From NCBI RefSeq assembly GCF_029689925.1, contig NZ_CP121445.1, positions 5,564,501 through 5,628,500 on the forward strand: a DNA stretch of 64,000 bases. Reading direction: 5' to 3'. Shown in pieces: positions 18,637-28,033 of this stretch. Numbering within the stretch: the first letter of the stretch is position 1; the number at the start of each line of letters is the position of its first letter. Origin of the DNA: Anaerocolumna sp. AGMB13025 (GTDB lineage Bacteria; Bacillota; Clostridia; Lachnospirales; Lachnospiraceae). The notes under the pieces were generated by a model that was given only the letters and a program-made list of their open reading frames with translations, had not been told where the DNA came from and did no database searches. A program made the translations under genes and the position numbers.

Positions 18637-19800
18637 ATAGGCGTCCTCTAAAATGGCAATGCAGTCTTCCTTCGTTAAGGGTGCGGGATCTCCTTCAAAG
18701 AGTCCTCCCATGGTATCATAAGCCTTTACTGCATATTTCTCCAATTCTTCCTTTTTAATGCCGTAATCGGACATCTTAAGATTATCTACATCACAGGCTT
18801 TTTGTAATTCCACCAAGGCCTCAACAAAATCCATGGGCTTTGCAGCATTGTCTTTTCCCAGGGCTTTTGCCATAGTTATTAACCTTTCATCACAGCAGCC
18901 GCGTTTTGCAAAATGTGTATAATAAGCCCGGCTGATCATAATCAGACCAGCTCCATGTGGCAGTGACGGATGATATGCACTTAACGCATGTTCCAGAGAA
19001 TGCTCCGAAGTACAGCTTGATGTGGATTCTACCATACCGGCTAAGGTATTGCCAAGGGCAACCATTTCCCTTGCACTTTCATTGCCGCCGTTTTCTACTG
19101 CCAGAGCCAGGTTTTTTCCAATCAGTTCAATTGCCTTTAAGGCATACATATCACTCATGATGTTCGCCGCCTTATTAATATACCCTTCCGTACTGTGAAA
19201 CAATGCATCAAAGCCCTGGTAAGCAGTCAGGTCAGAAGGCACCGTAAGCATTAAATCAGGGTCAACTACGGAAAGTACCGGGAAGGTCTTATCATAGCCA
19301 AAACCGATTTTTTCTTCCGTATTTTCTTTGGTAATAACGGTCCAGGGATCGGCTTCCGTACCAGTTCCGGCTGTGGTAGTAATTGCTACTACCGGAAGGG
19401 GGTCAACTGGTACCGGCAGTCCTTTTCCAGAACCGCCAAAGATATAATCCCAATAATCACCGGTATTCGCTGCCATAACTGCTATGGCTTTAGCGGAATC
19501 GATACTGCTGCCGCCGCCAAGACCAATAACAAAATCACAGCCATTTTCCCTGGCCAGTGCCGCTCCCTCCATTACATGGGTCTTTACAGGGTTTGGCAGT
19601 ATCTTATCAAACACGACATAAGATATTCCTGCGGCTTTCAGTTCATGTTCCACTCGTTCCAGATAACCATTAGCCTTTGTGGATTTACCGGCTGAAATAA
19701 CAATCAAGGCTTTTTTACCTGGCAATGACTGCTTGTGGAGATTGGAAAGCTGTCCTTTCCCAAATAATATTTTTGTTGGAATATAATAGTTAAACTTCAT
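18631..19800 (-). CDS. Iron-containing alcohol dehydrogenase
   Basis: 389 residues. NAD(P)-binding GLGGGSSIDSAKAIAV (GGGS motif) and the metal-binding histidines in EHSLEHALSAYHPSLPHGAG are those of group III Fe-dependent alcohol dehydrogenases. It interconverts aldehydes or ketones and alcohols during fermentation. Preceded by the repeated structured leader (19801-19905) and not obviously in an operon. Exact alcohol unknown; butanol- and 1,3-propanediol-type enzymes look alike. Confidence 0.87.
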   Translation of the reverse strand: MKFNYYIPTKILFGKGQLSNLHKQSLPGKKALIVISAGKSTKANGYLERVEHELKAAGISYVVFDKILPNPVKTHVMEGAALARENGCDFVIGLGGGSSIDSAKAIAVMAANTGDYWDYIFGGSGKGLPVPVDPLPVVAITTTAGTGTEADPWTVITKENTEEKIGFGYDKTFPVLSVVDPDLMLTVPSDLTAYQGFDALFHSTEGYINKAANIMSDMYALKAIELIGKNLALAVENGGNESAREMVALGNTLAGMVESTSSCTSEHSLEHALSAYHPSLPHGAGLIMISRAYYTHFAKRGCCDERLITMAKALGKDNAAKPMDFVEALVELQKACDVDNLKMSDYGIKKEELEKYAVKAYDTMGGLFEGDPAPLTKEDCIAILEDAYK

Positions 19801-19905
19801 GATAACATCTTACCTGCCACATTTAAAATGCGGTATTGCCGCATAAAACAGTTGAAAGAATCTCTATGCGGCATTCCTTTCTATCTGAAATTTTCTTTCA
19901 ACTAA
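19801..19905 (-). promoter_or_regulatory. Structured leader motif, copy 2, before the alcohol dehydrogenase
   Basis: Minus strand: GTTGAAAGAAAATTT, then AGAAAGGAATGCCGCAT, then ATTCTTTCAAC closing the stem (19851-19902), then the hairpin GCGGCAATACCGC, then ATGTGGCAG just before the start. TGCC(A/G)CAT in the first stem could alternatively pair with ATGTGGCA near the start codon. Blocks and order match the leaders at 894 and 21350. Beyond it, 19906-20239 has no gene; TTCCCTACGGGAA at 20101 is a small perfect hairpin. Confidence 0.55.
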
Positions 19906-20239
19906 GACTATATAAGTATTATCTTACACCTTAGACTTAACTCAAGGTCAATGATTTTCTTTACTACGGATTTTTTTCATTGCAAATTTAAGCAAAACTT
20001 TCCAATTTAGTATTAATTAAATCTTTTTAATTGATTCAATAATAAAATAACGCATCCTTTTACTGAAACTATCGTAGCTAAGCGGATTACACAATGAACT
20101 TTCCCTACGGGAAGTGCTCACCCCTAGCAGAACGTTTATAATGATCGGGTTTCAAACCTACTACTGTTAGCAGACTTCTGTCATTTCAAACTATTCCTAG
20201 GGTCATAGACAATCCTTCATACTAGATAAACCAAATAAA

Positions 20240-21349
20240 CTAACAGGTCATTAACGTTAATGTTATGTTACTGCATCGTTCCAGTTCATCAATATGGGTA
20301 TATTCATGACAGGAATGTACTTCGTTCATACCACAGGCAATAACGATTCCTGTTATTCCATTTCGTACAAAATTGTTATTATCACTGCCGCCAAAGGTAG
20401 CAATATAGTCTGTTTTTATTCCTAAAGCCAGACAAGCTGCCTCAAAGCGTTTCACTACTTCCTCTTCCTTATTGATTTCGTAAGCGATGCATCCGAAGGA
20501 AGTTTCAAATTCTATATCTGCGCCATGCTTCTTAGCGGTATGTTCAAATATCTCCTTTATCTGACCGGACTCAGACAAGGTCTTTTCATGACTAAGACTG
20601 CGGATTTCTCCTTTTAAGCAACAATTCTCCGGTACAATATTTCTGGCTAAACCGCCTTCTATGATTCCGACATTAACGGTAGTCTCATCATCTATTCTTC
20701 CCTGACGGATCGAGGTAATGGCTTCTGCCGCGACGGCTATGGCATGGATACCTTGTTCCGGTGCAAATCCTGCATGAGCGGCCTTACCGGTAAATTTTGC
20801 AGTAAAAGAAACCAGGGTTGGTGCTTTTAATGCTGCTGTTCCCACCGGACCGCTAAGGTCAAGTACATAGGCTTCTTTGGCTTTTATTATGCTGTAATCA
20901 AAAACCTCGCTTCCCCGGATATATACCTCTTCTGCAATGGTAAATAAAACTTCTATGCTCCTATGGGGCAGTCCCTTCTCTTTTATGGTACGAAGTGCCT
21001 CTAATATGGCAACCACGCCGGATAGATCATCTGCTCCTAAAACCGTATTTCCATCACTGGTAATGGTGCCGTCTTCAGAAACCACTGCCTTTTTACCGGA
21101 ACCAGGTTCCACCGTATCCATATGGGCGGAGAATAAAACCGGGTCTCCCGGTAAAGCCCCCTGTAAAAATCCATAAATATTCCCGGTATTGCTGTCATAA
21201 TGCTCATAAGCGTTATCCTCAGTTACCAAAAAGCCCAGCTCCGTTAAATACTTCTTTAAAACATCCGCCATTTCCCTTTCTTTAAAGGATGCGGAATCAA
21301 TGGAAACTAATTTACAAAATTCTTCCGTTATTCTTGTTCGATTAACCAT
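20240..21349 (-). CDS. M20-family metallopeptidase, peptidase T-like
   Basis: 369 residues from the ATG at 21349, which has GAAGGGTATAAAC upstream; the frame stays open through the leader to 21481 but that part is AT-rich and unlike the family. Metal ligands: FSAHMDTVEPG (His, catalytic Asp), GADDLSGVVA, IAEEV (catalytic Glu) and the late His in EVHSCHEYTHID. This is the PepT-like group of di-zinc exopeptidases hydrolysing small peptides in the cytosol. Substrate not determinable. Confidence 0.85.
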   Translation of the reverse strand: MVNRTRITEEFCKLVSIDSASFKEREMADVLKKYLTELGFLVTEDNAYEHYDSNTGNIYGFLQGALPGDPVLFSAHMDTVEPGSGKKAVVSEDGTITSDGNTVLGADDLSGVVAILEALRTIKEKGLPHRSIEVLFTIAEEVYIRGSEVFDYSIIKAKEAYVLDLSGPVGTAALKAPTLVSFTAKFTGKAAHAGFAPEQGIHAIAVAAEAITSIRQGRIDDETTVNVGIIEGGLARNIVPENCCLKGEIRSLSHEKTLSESGQIKEIFEHTAKKHGADIEFETSFGCIAYEINKEEEVVKRFEAACLALGIKTDYIATFGGSDNNNFVRNGITGIVIACGMNEVHSCHEYTHIDELERCSNITLTLMTC

Positions 21350-21550
21350 GTTTATACCCTTCCCTGCCACAAAATAAGACAATCCTACCGGTTGAAGGAG
21401 TAGTAAAGTATATCCTTCAATTATTATGCTCCTTTCAACCTTTGAAAGAATAATAATGTGGCGACCTTTCAATTTATACATTTACTTACAACCTTTGAAA
21501 AAATAGTAGTATGACATCTTTTCAGTTCATAAATTTTCTTTCAACCTTTC
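21350..21550 (-). promoter_or_regulatory. Structured leader motif, copy 3 (multiple units), before the peptidase
   Basis: Minus strand: two to three units of GGTTGAAAGAAAATTTATGAA / TGAAAAGATGTCAT and TTGAAAGGTCGCCACATTATTATTCTTTCAA (split at 20 here only for length), then a further hairpin TTGAAGGA...TCCTTCAA, then TTTTGTGGCAGGG and GGGTATAAAC before the ATG. The last block is identical to that before the ABC gene at 893. 21551-21750 is AT-rich and holds the promoter of the next, divergent gene. Confidence 0.55.
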
Positions 21551-21750
21551 AAAAAAACTACCTGTAATACTGCCTACATATATATATATGAAAGATTATC
21601 CTGCTATATAAATCATACCTGTAAATACATTATTTAGCAAGATACGGATAATATAGAATTCTACTAAAATTTATCTTTCATTCATAAAACCTGCCATTTT
21701 ATATATACTATAAGACAAGGTAATACTACTAAGGAAAGGAATTACTTACT

Positions 21751-22002
21751 ATGTCAAAGGTTATTATGGGTGTCAAATTAATGGAGCGTATGAAATCAGC
21801 CAGCAAGTTTCAGGAATTGTTATCCGAGTACGGCTGTGATATCAGTACCAGACTGGGTCTTCATGTAGCAGCTTCGGGTGCATGTAGTCCTCACGGGCTT
21901 ATTATTTTAGAATTTATCGATGATGCAGATGAGGCTGTAGCTGAGTTTGAGCAAAAAGCATCTGAGATTGCAGAGGTAGTGATTCAGAAAATGGTTTTTT
22001 GA
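21751..22002 (+). CDS. ACT-like small regulator, related to iron-only hydrogenase system regulators (TM1266 type)
   Basis: 83 residues. The opening IMGVKLMERMKSASKFQELL, the ...SEYGCDISTRLGLH core and a C-terminal strand ending VIQKMVF follow the beta-alpha-beta plan of the TM1266/ferredoxin-like regulators found with hydrogenase maturation genes. AAGGAAAGGA lies upstream. Role here unknown, but its position among fermentative dehydrogenases fits redox control. Family call from memory of the pattern, moderate certainty. Confidence 0.6.
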   Translation: MSKVIMGVKLMERMKSASKFQELLSEYGCDISTRLGLHVAASGACSPHGLIILEFIDDADEAVAEFEQKASEIAEVVIQKMVF

Positions 22003-22044
22003 CGAAAAAGAATCAAAATTAAATCAATTTTTGTACGAGTTAAT

Positions 22045-22099
22045 GGGCTGCTGATTGGATGTGACCAGGTACTATACACATACTAATTTGCAGCAGCCC
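22045..22099 (+). terminator. Hairpin after the ACT-like gene
   Basis: GGGCTGCTG (22045-22053) pairs perfectly with CAGCAGCCC (22091-22099), followed by AAATATTTT. The 37-base loop is long for an intrinsic terminator. Confidence 0.45.
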
Positions 22100-22260
22100 A
22101 AATATTTTAACAGTTATTTTTATCTACAAAGCAACTGCCTATCTTAGCTATTTGTTTTATTTCATTTACTTAAAAATAAAATATTTTCTCCAATATTGAT
22201 TATTTTGGCATAATTAATCCTTTTAATGCATTGGTAAAGAACTATAACCACCATTATAAG

Positions 22261-23442
22261 CTATCTGGCCATAGTATATATTTTTTCTATATCTTCCATG
22301 TCAAGCACCATAAAACTTCCGATCGTCCGTGAGTTTTTAAAACTGCATTTATAGGCTAACTCATGAATCTGTTCATCGGTTACTTCAAGACCTAATTCAC
22401 GAAGGGAGGTAGGCATATTAATACTCCTGTAAAACTGTTCCATTGCTTTAATTCCCTCTAGGGCTGTCCCATCAGGGTCTTCCAAGTGACCGGATACACC
22501 TAATACGTTGACCGCAAATTTGGCAAAACGGCTGGGACAGGCTTTATACACATATCTTGCCCAGCTTCCCCATACAGCTGCTAGTCCGGCTCCATGAGTA
22601 ACATCAAACATGCCTCCAAGTTCATGCTCCAATTGATGAGATGCCCAGTCACCACCGGTTGTGCCACAGCCGGTTAGTCCGTTGTGGGACAGACTGCCAG
22701 CCCACATAATCTCTGCCCGGGCTTCATAATTCTTAGGATCTTCCATTAAGAGTCTGGCATTATGGATAACCGTACGCATTAAGGCTTCACTGACACTGTC
22801 GGTAAGCTCCATTGAAGTACCGGAACTAAAATAACGCTCCATGGTATGCATAAGGATATCTGCACATCCACTCTGGGTCTGATACTCCGGCAGGGTATAG
22901 GTTAATTCTGGATTCATTACGGCAAATTTACAGCGACCGTAATCCGTGTTGCAGCCTCTTTTTAACCAGCCTTCTTCTTTGGTTATAACGCAGGAATTAC
23001 TCATTTCACTGCCTGCTGCTGCGATCGTTAATACCACGCCGATTGGCACACATCCGGCGGGAGCCTGTTTTCTTTCAAATAAATCCCAGACATCACAGTC
23101 ACTTACCACGCCATAACCTATGGCTTTTGCAGAATCTATGACGCTTCCGCCTCCTACGGCAAGGATGAAATCAACCCCTTCTTTTTTGCAGAGTTCGATT
23201 CCTTCATATACCTTGGAAAGCCTTGGATTTGGCACTACGCCGCCTAAACTTACATATTCAAGTCCTTCCTTACTAAGAGCATTACATATCTTATCTAAAA
23301 GCCCCGATTTTACCGCACTGTTACTGCCGTAATGTACTAAAACCTTCTTACCGCCCTGTGCTTTCACAAGTCTGCCGGTTTCTTCTTCTGTTCCTTTACC
23401 AAATACTACTTTAGTCGGTGTGAAATATTGAAAATTTTCCAT
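22261..23442 (-). CDS. Iron-containing alcohol dehydrogenase (butanol dehydrogenase-like)
   Basis: 393 residues. AVGGGSVIDSAKAIGYG is the nucleotide-binding motif; HQLEHELGGMFDVTHGAGLAAVWG carries the metal histidines, a pattern of BdhA/YqhD-type NADPH-dependent enzymes. It differs clearly from the neighbour at 18631 (subgroup and sequence), so this is not a recent duplicate. GAAAGGTAC precedes the ATG. Probably reduces aldehydes at the end of fermentation. Confidence 0.88.
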   Translation of the reverse strand: MENFQYFTPTKVVFGKGTEEETGRLVKAQGGKKVLVHYGSNSAVKSGLLDKICNALSKEGLEYVSLGGVVPNPRLSKVYEGIELCKKEGVDFILAVGGGSVIDSAKAIGYGVVSDCDVWDLFERKQAPAGCVPIGVVLTIAAAGSEMSNSCVITKEEGWLKRGCNTDYGRCKFAVMNPELTYTLPEYQTQSGCADILMHTMERYFSSGTSMELTDSVSEALMRTVIHNARLLMEDPKNYEARAEIMWAGSLSHNGLTGCGTTGGDWASHQLEHELGGMFDVTHGAGLAAVWGSWARYVYKACPSRFAKFAVNVLGVSGHLEDPDGTALEGIKAMEQFYRSINMPTSLRELGLEVTDEQIHELAYKCSFKNSRTIGSFMVLDMEDIEKIYTMAR

Positions 23443-23810
23443 GAAATGTACCTTTCTTTCTGTGTTAAAATTTTGTCCGCTGATTTTTTTACTCTATGTG
23501 ACACAACGATATATTGTTTTCTTAGTTTTCAAACAATTAATGTTACTTCTATATTTTAATCCATAGAGCTAACTGGAGGTCAATAGTCTTATAGCAATTA
23601 TGCGTAAAATGTTTTGTAAAATGTTTTGTAAAATGTTTGCGTAAAATGTTTGTAAAATGCTATATTAAAGCAATTATGTAGTAATTAGTTATACAACAAT
23701 TAGTTATACAGCAATTAGTAATAATATAACTTTTTTAAGGTCTTCTTTAAGACTTCTTTAAGAACTATCAAAAACTACCTAAAAATTGCCAAAATTTATT
23801 CAATGTTACC
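23443..23810. repeat. Gene-free gap with short tandem duplications
   Basis: About 368 bases with no gene. GTAAAATGTTTT(GC) is repeated about five times at 23607-23660; CAATTAGTTATACA two to three times around 23690-23720; TCTTTAAGAC twice near 23745. Confidence 0.6.
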
Positions 23811-24842
23811 TTACTTCATATTCGGTTTATAAATCTCTGCTCCGAAGGTAAGTGCCAAGTCCTTGTCAAGTTTTATCTCACTTGCCTCAAGCAACCCCTT
23901 TAACTGTTCTAACTTTGTTACACTCCCCACCGGTACCACCTCAAAGGGCTGGTTTAGTAAATATGCCAAAGAAAGTGCAAAAACAGAGGATCCGGTTTCT
24001 TTATGGAGTTTTAAAAATTCCTCATAGAGATATAGATTTCTTTTATTTAGATAGGTTTTAATCAGTTTCTCCGAAAGTCCCAGGCTTTCCACTGGTGTAA
24101 GCAGTTCCCCATCTTTTACTTCCGGGGATGCCTGGTGAAGTTTTTCAAAAAAGCCGTTGGCGGTTGCGGTATAGGGAATATACGGCATTTGGGTTTTCTT
24201 ATGCCATTCATAGTATTCTTCATCGATTAATTCCATAGTCGTATCTCTCATGGTGTGATATACCGGATTAATGCTTGCGGCACTCCAAAGGTTTGAGACA
24301 GCAGTAAACCCCTGCAAATTGTGCTTTTCGGCATAGATACGAGCCTGTTCCATACGGGTCTCATTAAAATTGGATGCCCCATAATAACGGATTCTACCCT
24401 CCTTCACCAGTTCCTCCATCCAGTCCATAATCTCTTCTATGGGTTTGGATTTATCATCCCGGTGCAGCCAATACAAATCAATACAGTCAAGTCCTAAGGT
24501 CCTTGTGCTGTCTTCAAGATCATAACGGATGTCTTCCTTCGTAACTCTTGAAATTTCAGGATTGTTAAAATCATAATGACCACCTTTGGTTCCGATAATC
24601 ACTTTATTTTGGGCTTTCCGAAGCTTTAACCATTCACCGATCATCTCTTCGCTGCAATTAATTAGTCCTGGTACCCAGCGGCAATATACATTTGCCGTAT
24701 CAATAAAGTTGCCGCCCTGTGCCACAAACGTATCCAGTACCTGAAAAACCATTTCTTTATTCAGTTTTTCACCAAAATTACCTCCGCCAAGGCAAATGTT
24801 GCTTACTTTTAAATCCGTTCCTTTTAATACAATGTATTTCAT
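23811..24842 (-). CDS. Aldo/keto reductase
   Basis: 343 residues. TIM-barrel AKR with the catalytic Asp in GNFIDTANVY, Tyr shortly after, Lys in VIIGTKGG, and His in LYWLHRDD; the NADPH-binding end has PVGSVTKLEQLKG. Reduces carbonyls, often sugars or methylglyoxal; substrate unknown. AGGAGGTACAAC before the ATG. Monocistronic, with a long-hairpin element starting 42 bases upstream of its start. Confidence 0.87.
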   Translation of the reverse strand: MKYIVLKGTDLKVSNICLGGGNFGEKLNKEMVFQVLDTFVAQGGNFIDTANVYCRWVPGLINCSEEMIGEWLKLRKAQNKVIIGTKGGHYDFNNPEISRVTKEDIRYDLEDSTRTLGLDCIDLYWLHRDDKSKPIEEIMDWMEELVKEGRIRYYGASNFNETRMEQARIYAEKHNLQGFTAVSNLWSAASINPVYHTMRDTTMELIDEEYYEWHKKTQMPYIPYTATANGFFEKLHQASPEVKDGELLTPVESLGLSEKLIKTYLNKRNLYLYEEFLKLHKETGSSVFALSLAYLLNQPFEVVPVGSVTKLEQLKGLLEASEIKLDKDLALTFGAEIYKPNMK

Positions 24843-24883
24843 GTTGTACCTCCTATTGTTTGGGGTTTTATGGGTGGGACAGA

Positions 24884-25165
24884 CTTGATAAAATCAGCTT
24901 GAAGGTTGTGGGGAAAGCTTTCTGGGTTTGATATGATTTCTATGCTTACGATGCTTCGCCTGAATTCACTAATGTCTTTTTTATGTGGTAAAGCAAGAGT
25001 AAACATGCACAAACTCCTCGCGGTGCTCGTCAAATAATGTGCATGTTCACTCTAAACCACATGAAAAAGGCATAAGTGAATTGATAGGCGAGGCATAAGG
25101 CGCATAGAAATCATATCAAACCCAGAAAACTTTCCGATAAATGTATTTTAGCTGATTTTATCAAA
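24884..25165 (-). repeat. 280-bp long-hairpin element, copy 2
   Basis: Termini CTTGATAAAATCAGCT (24884-24899) and AGCTGATTTTATCAA (25150-25164). The apical loop at 25007-25042 is the reverse complement of the copy-1 loop (GCACAAACTCCTCGC...GCTCGTC), so it lies in opposite orientation. Stem blocks pair well (CTGGGTTTGATATGATTTCT with its complement), with small internal loops. Stem sequence is unrelated to copy 1. Confidence 0.85.
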
Positions 25166-25267
25166 GTCTTCCCTTTTATAGACCAAGGCTTATAAACTGT
25201 GGTATTGTTTGTTGATTATATTATACTTCTAATGAAATGGACAGTAAAGACCTCGTCTTGCTAAAAT

Positions 25268-25330
25268 TTACCTATGATTTATTCTACTATGATTTATTCT
25301 ACTATGATTTATTCTACTATGATTTTTACT
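25268..25330. repeat. Tandem array of a 15-bp unit
   Basis: Four copies of CTATGATTTATTCTA, the last drifting to CTATGATTTTTACTA, upstream of the T-box leader. Confidence 0.8.
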
Positions 25331-25574
25331 ATATTTACTATTATATTTAATATTATTTCTACTACTAATTTTATTTTTATAACAGTACAATTAATAATTC
25401 GTGCATTGATAACTGTTTTGTTTTTGTAACGGTAGGGGGCCAGGGGGGCTTCTCTTCCGGTATTTACCTTTTGATTTTGCATGATGTATCTTTCCTTTTC
25501 AATGGATTTATGTTAAATTATATCAATAAAACTGATTAAATTTATCACTATTATTTCTTTCACCTATGTGATAG

Positions 25575-25868
25575 AATTAGCTAAAATTAAATGCAGGGAT
25601 AAGGAATAGTACTTATAAGCTGGATTTCAGAAAGCTGTTGGTTGATGTGAAACAGCAGAAGGATTATAACGAACTCACCTTGGAGCAGCCCATTGAACAA
25701 GATAGTAGATGGAGCCGGCAAGCCACCGTTACAAGGCAGAAGCATAAGGTAAGTTCCGTGCTTCACAAGTGCATGATTTATCATGAAATAGAGTGGTACC
25801 GCGTAAGAGTTTATCTTTCGTCTCTATAATGAATGTTCACATTTATTAGAAGACGGGAGATTTTTTTG
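25575..25868 (+). promoter_or_regulatory. T-box riboswitch, leucine-specific (specifier CUC)
   Basis: The conserved T-box sequence GAGTGGTACCGCG is at 25791-25803. The stem I region starts around GGGATAAGGAATAGTA (AGUA bulge) and the specifier loop reads GAA-CTC-ACC with CTC, a leucine codon, at 25674-25676. A terminator hairpin (CGTCT... AGACGGGAGA then seven Ts) ends at about 25868. Uncharged tRNA-Leu would pair with CUC and with the T-box bulge, favouring the antiterminator. It immediately precedes the leuA-type gene, which confirms the amino acid. Confidence 0.93.
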
Positions 25869-25933
25869 TGTTCTGAACTGTGGACAGAATTTATGTATCT
25901 AATAATATTCGTTCAGACAGAAAGGAAACATTT

Positions 25934-27922
25934 ATGAAAAATTTTAAAAAGTATGAAAAAACCTATTTTATGCCGCCGGTTATCTCCTATGACTGGGTCA
26001 AAAAAGATTCTATTGATAAGGCACCTTATTGGTGCAGTGTGGATTTACGTGACGGGAACCAGGCTCTTATTGAACCTATGAGCATGGAGGAGAAAATCGA
26101 GTTCTTTCAGATGCTTGTGGATATTGGTTTTAAAGAAATTGAAGTGGGCTTTCCTGCGGCATCTGAAACCGAATATAATTTTATCCGCACCATCATCGAA
26201 AAGAATATGATACCGGAGGATGTAACCATACAAGTCCTGACTCAGGCCAGGGAACATATTATCAAGAGAACTTTTGAAGCTTTAAAGGGTGCTCCTCATG
26301 CGGTGGTGCACTTGTATAATTCCACTTCTGTGTCCCAGCGGGAACAGGTTTTTGGAAAAACCAAAGAAGAAATTAAGCAGATTGCGGTTGATGGTGCCCG
26401 TTTATTAAAAGAACTGGCTGATAAGACAGATGGAAATTTTTCTTTTGAATACAGTCCCGAAAGTTTTCCAGGAACGGAAGTAGATTATGCTCTGGATATC
26501 TGCAATGCTGTTCTTACTATCTGGAAACCAACAAACAGCAACAAAGCCATCATAAACCTGCCTACCACCGTGGAAAATGCCATGCCTCATGTCTTCGCCA
26601 CTCAGGTGGAATATATGAGCAAGCACTTAAATTTCAGAGATAACGTAATTTTATCCATCCACCCCCACAATGACAGAGGCTGCGGTATCTCCGATGCAGA
26701 GCTTGGTGTATTAGCCGGTGCCGACCGGGTTGAGGGAACACTGTTTGGCAACGGAGAACGTACCGGTAATGTAGATGTTATCACTCTTGCCATGAATCTG
26801 TATTCCCATGGCGTTGACCCGAAACTGGACTTTAGCAATATGCCGGATATCTGTGAAAAGTATGAAAGACTTACCAGAATGAGAGTATATGAACGTTCTC
26901 CTTATGCAGGTGAACTGGTTTTCACCGCATTTTCCGGTTCCCATCAGGATGCCATTGCAAAGGGTATGAAATGGCGGGAGGAAAAAGAATGCAATTATTG
27001 GAATGTACCTTACCTGCCGGTGGATCCTAAGGATATCGGAAGGGAGTACGAATCCGATGTAATCCGTATTAACAGTCAGTCCGGCAAAGGTGGGGTAAGT
27101 TATATCTTAAAGCAGAACTTTGGCTTATCCATTCCGGAAAAGATGAAAGAAGAAGTTGGGTATTTCATCAAAAGTGTATCGGACCGGGAACACAAGGAAT
27201 TGTCTCCGGCTTTGGTTTATCAGGTATTTGAAGATAGATACATTAATTATATGCCGGTATTCGAGATAGCAGAAACCCACTTTAAACAAGTTGACGGTAT
27301 CATGGCAGAGGTAACCATTACCCGGAATGAAGAAAGCTGTGTGGTAAATTCCGGAGGTAACGGAAGACTTGATGCAGTCAGCAACGCATTGATGCAGTAC
27401 TTTGGAATTAACTATGATTTGATTATCTACGAAGAGCATGCCTTATCAAAAAGTTCTTCCTCCAAAGCCGTGTCTTATATCGGAATTAACTATCAGAATA
27501 AAATCTACTGGGGTGTGGGTATTGACGAAGATATCATCAAATCCTCTATTGAAGCTCTCTCTTCTGCCGTTAATCAGTTAGTGGAGACAGCTGGGATACC
27601 GGTACGAAAAGATGAACGAATCATAGAAATTATGAATTATATCCAGAATCATTACAAGACAGTTACCTTAGAGACACTTTCAGCCAAGTTCTTTTTATCA
27701 AAACCGTATTTGTCTAAATATATTAAGGAAAGTACCGGCGATACCTTTGGTGATATCGTTAAAGAAATCCGGATCAATAGAGCCAAAGCTTTATTAAAAA
27801 CCAAGGGAATGACTGTTGACGCTATTGCTGAGGCTGTAGGTTATCAGAACGTGGAGCACTTTAACCGGCTCTTTAAAAAGACTTATAGTATGACACCTGT
27901 TCAATTCCGCAATCAAAAATAA
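25934..27922 (+). CDS. leuA: 2-isopropylmalate synthase with C-terminal AraC-type DNA-binding domain
   Basis: 662 residues from the ATG at 25934 (AAAGGAAAC upstream). Residues ~1-555 are a complete LeuA of the long (LeuA2) type: WCSVDLRDGNQAL, the metal-binding HPHNDRG, and a C-terminal leucine-feedback domain (ITRNEESCVVNSGGNG...). This condenses acetyl-CoA with 2-oxoisovalerate, the first step of leucine synthesis. From about residue 555 an AraC/XylS double helix-turn-helix follows: TLETLSAKFFLSKPYLSKY, then MTVDAIAEAVGYQNVEHF and the end motif KKTYSMTPVQFR. No stop or frame change separates the two. The enzyme may sense leucine and act on DNA, which is inference. Confidence 0.93.
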   Translation: MKNFKKYEKTYFMPPVISYDWVKKDSIDKAPYWCSVDLRDGNQALIEPMSMEEKIEFFQMLVDIGFKEIEVGFPAASETEYNFIRTIIEKNMIPEDVTIQVLTQAREHIIKRTFEALKGAPHAVVHLYNSTSVSQREQVFGKTKEEIKQIAVDGARLLKELADKTDGNFSFEYSPESFPGTEVDYALDICNAVLTIWKPTNSNKAIINLPTTVENAMPHVFATQVEYMSKHLNFRDNVILSIHPHNDRGCGISDAELGVLAGADRVEGTLFGNGERTGNVDVITLAMNLYSHGVDPKLDFSNMPDICEKYERLTRMRVYERSPYAGELVFTAFSGSHQDAIAKGMKWREEKECNYWNVPYLPVDPKDIGREYESDVIRINSQSGKGGVSYILKQNFGLSIPEKMKEEVGYFIKSVSDREHKELSPALVYQVFEDRYINYMPVFEIAETHFKQVDGIMAEVTITRNEESCVVNSGGNGRLDAVSNALMQYFGINYDLIIYEEHALSKSSSSKAVSYIGINYQNKIYWGVGIDEDIIKSSIEALSSAVNQLVETAGIPVRKDERIIEIMNYIQNHYKTVTLETLSAKFFLSKPYLSKYIKESTGDTFGDIVKEIRINRAKALLKTKGMTVDAIAEAVGYQNVEHFNRLFKKTYSMTPVQFRNQK

Positions 27923-27923
27923 T

Positions 27924-27968
27924 TACCAAAATACCGCCCACCAATTAAAAAGCTGGGCGGTATTTTGG
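27924..27968 (+). terminator. Strong terminator after leuA
   Basis: Perfect 16-bp stem ACCAAAATACCGCCCA / TGGGCGGTATTTTGGT with a 13-base loop. The AT part of the stem makes it work in both directions. Confidence 0.85.
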
Positions 27969-28033
27969 TATCAGGAACATGGATTTTTAACTTTATGGAG
28001 CAGATTACCTTTGGAGCCATATCTTAAGTTTAA

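Noticed and set aside
20240..21481. Longer start for the M20 peptidase
   Set aside because: The first 44 codons translate the repeated leader motif; the ATG at 21349 has the ribosome site and matches the family start.
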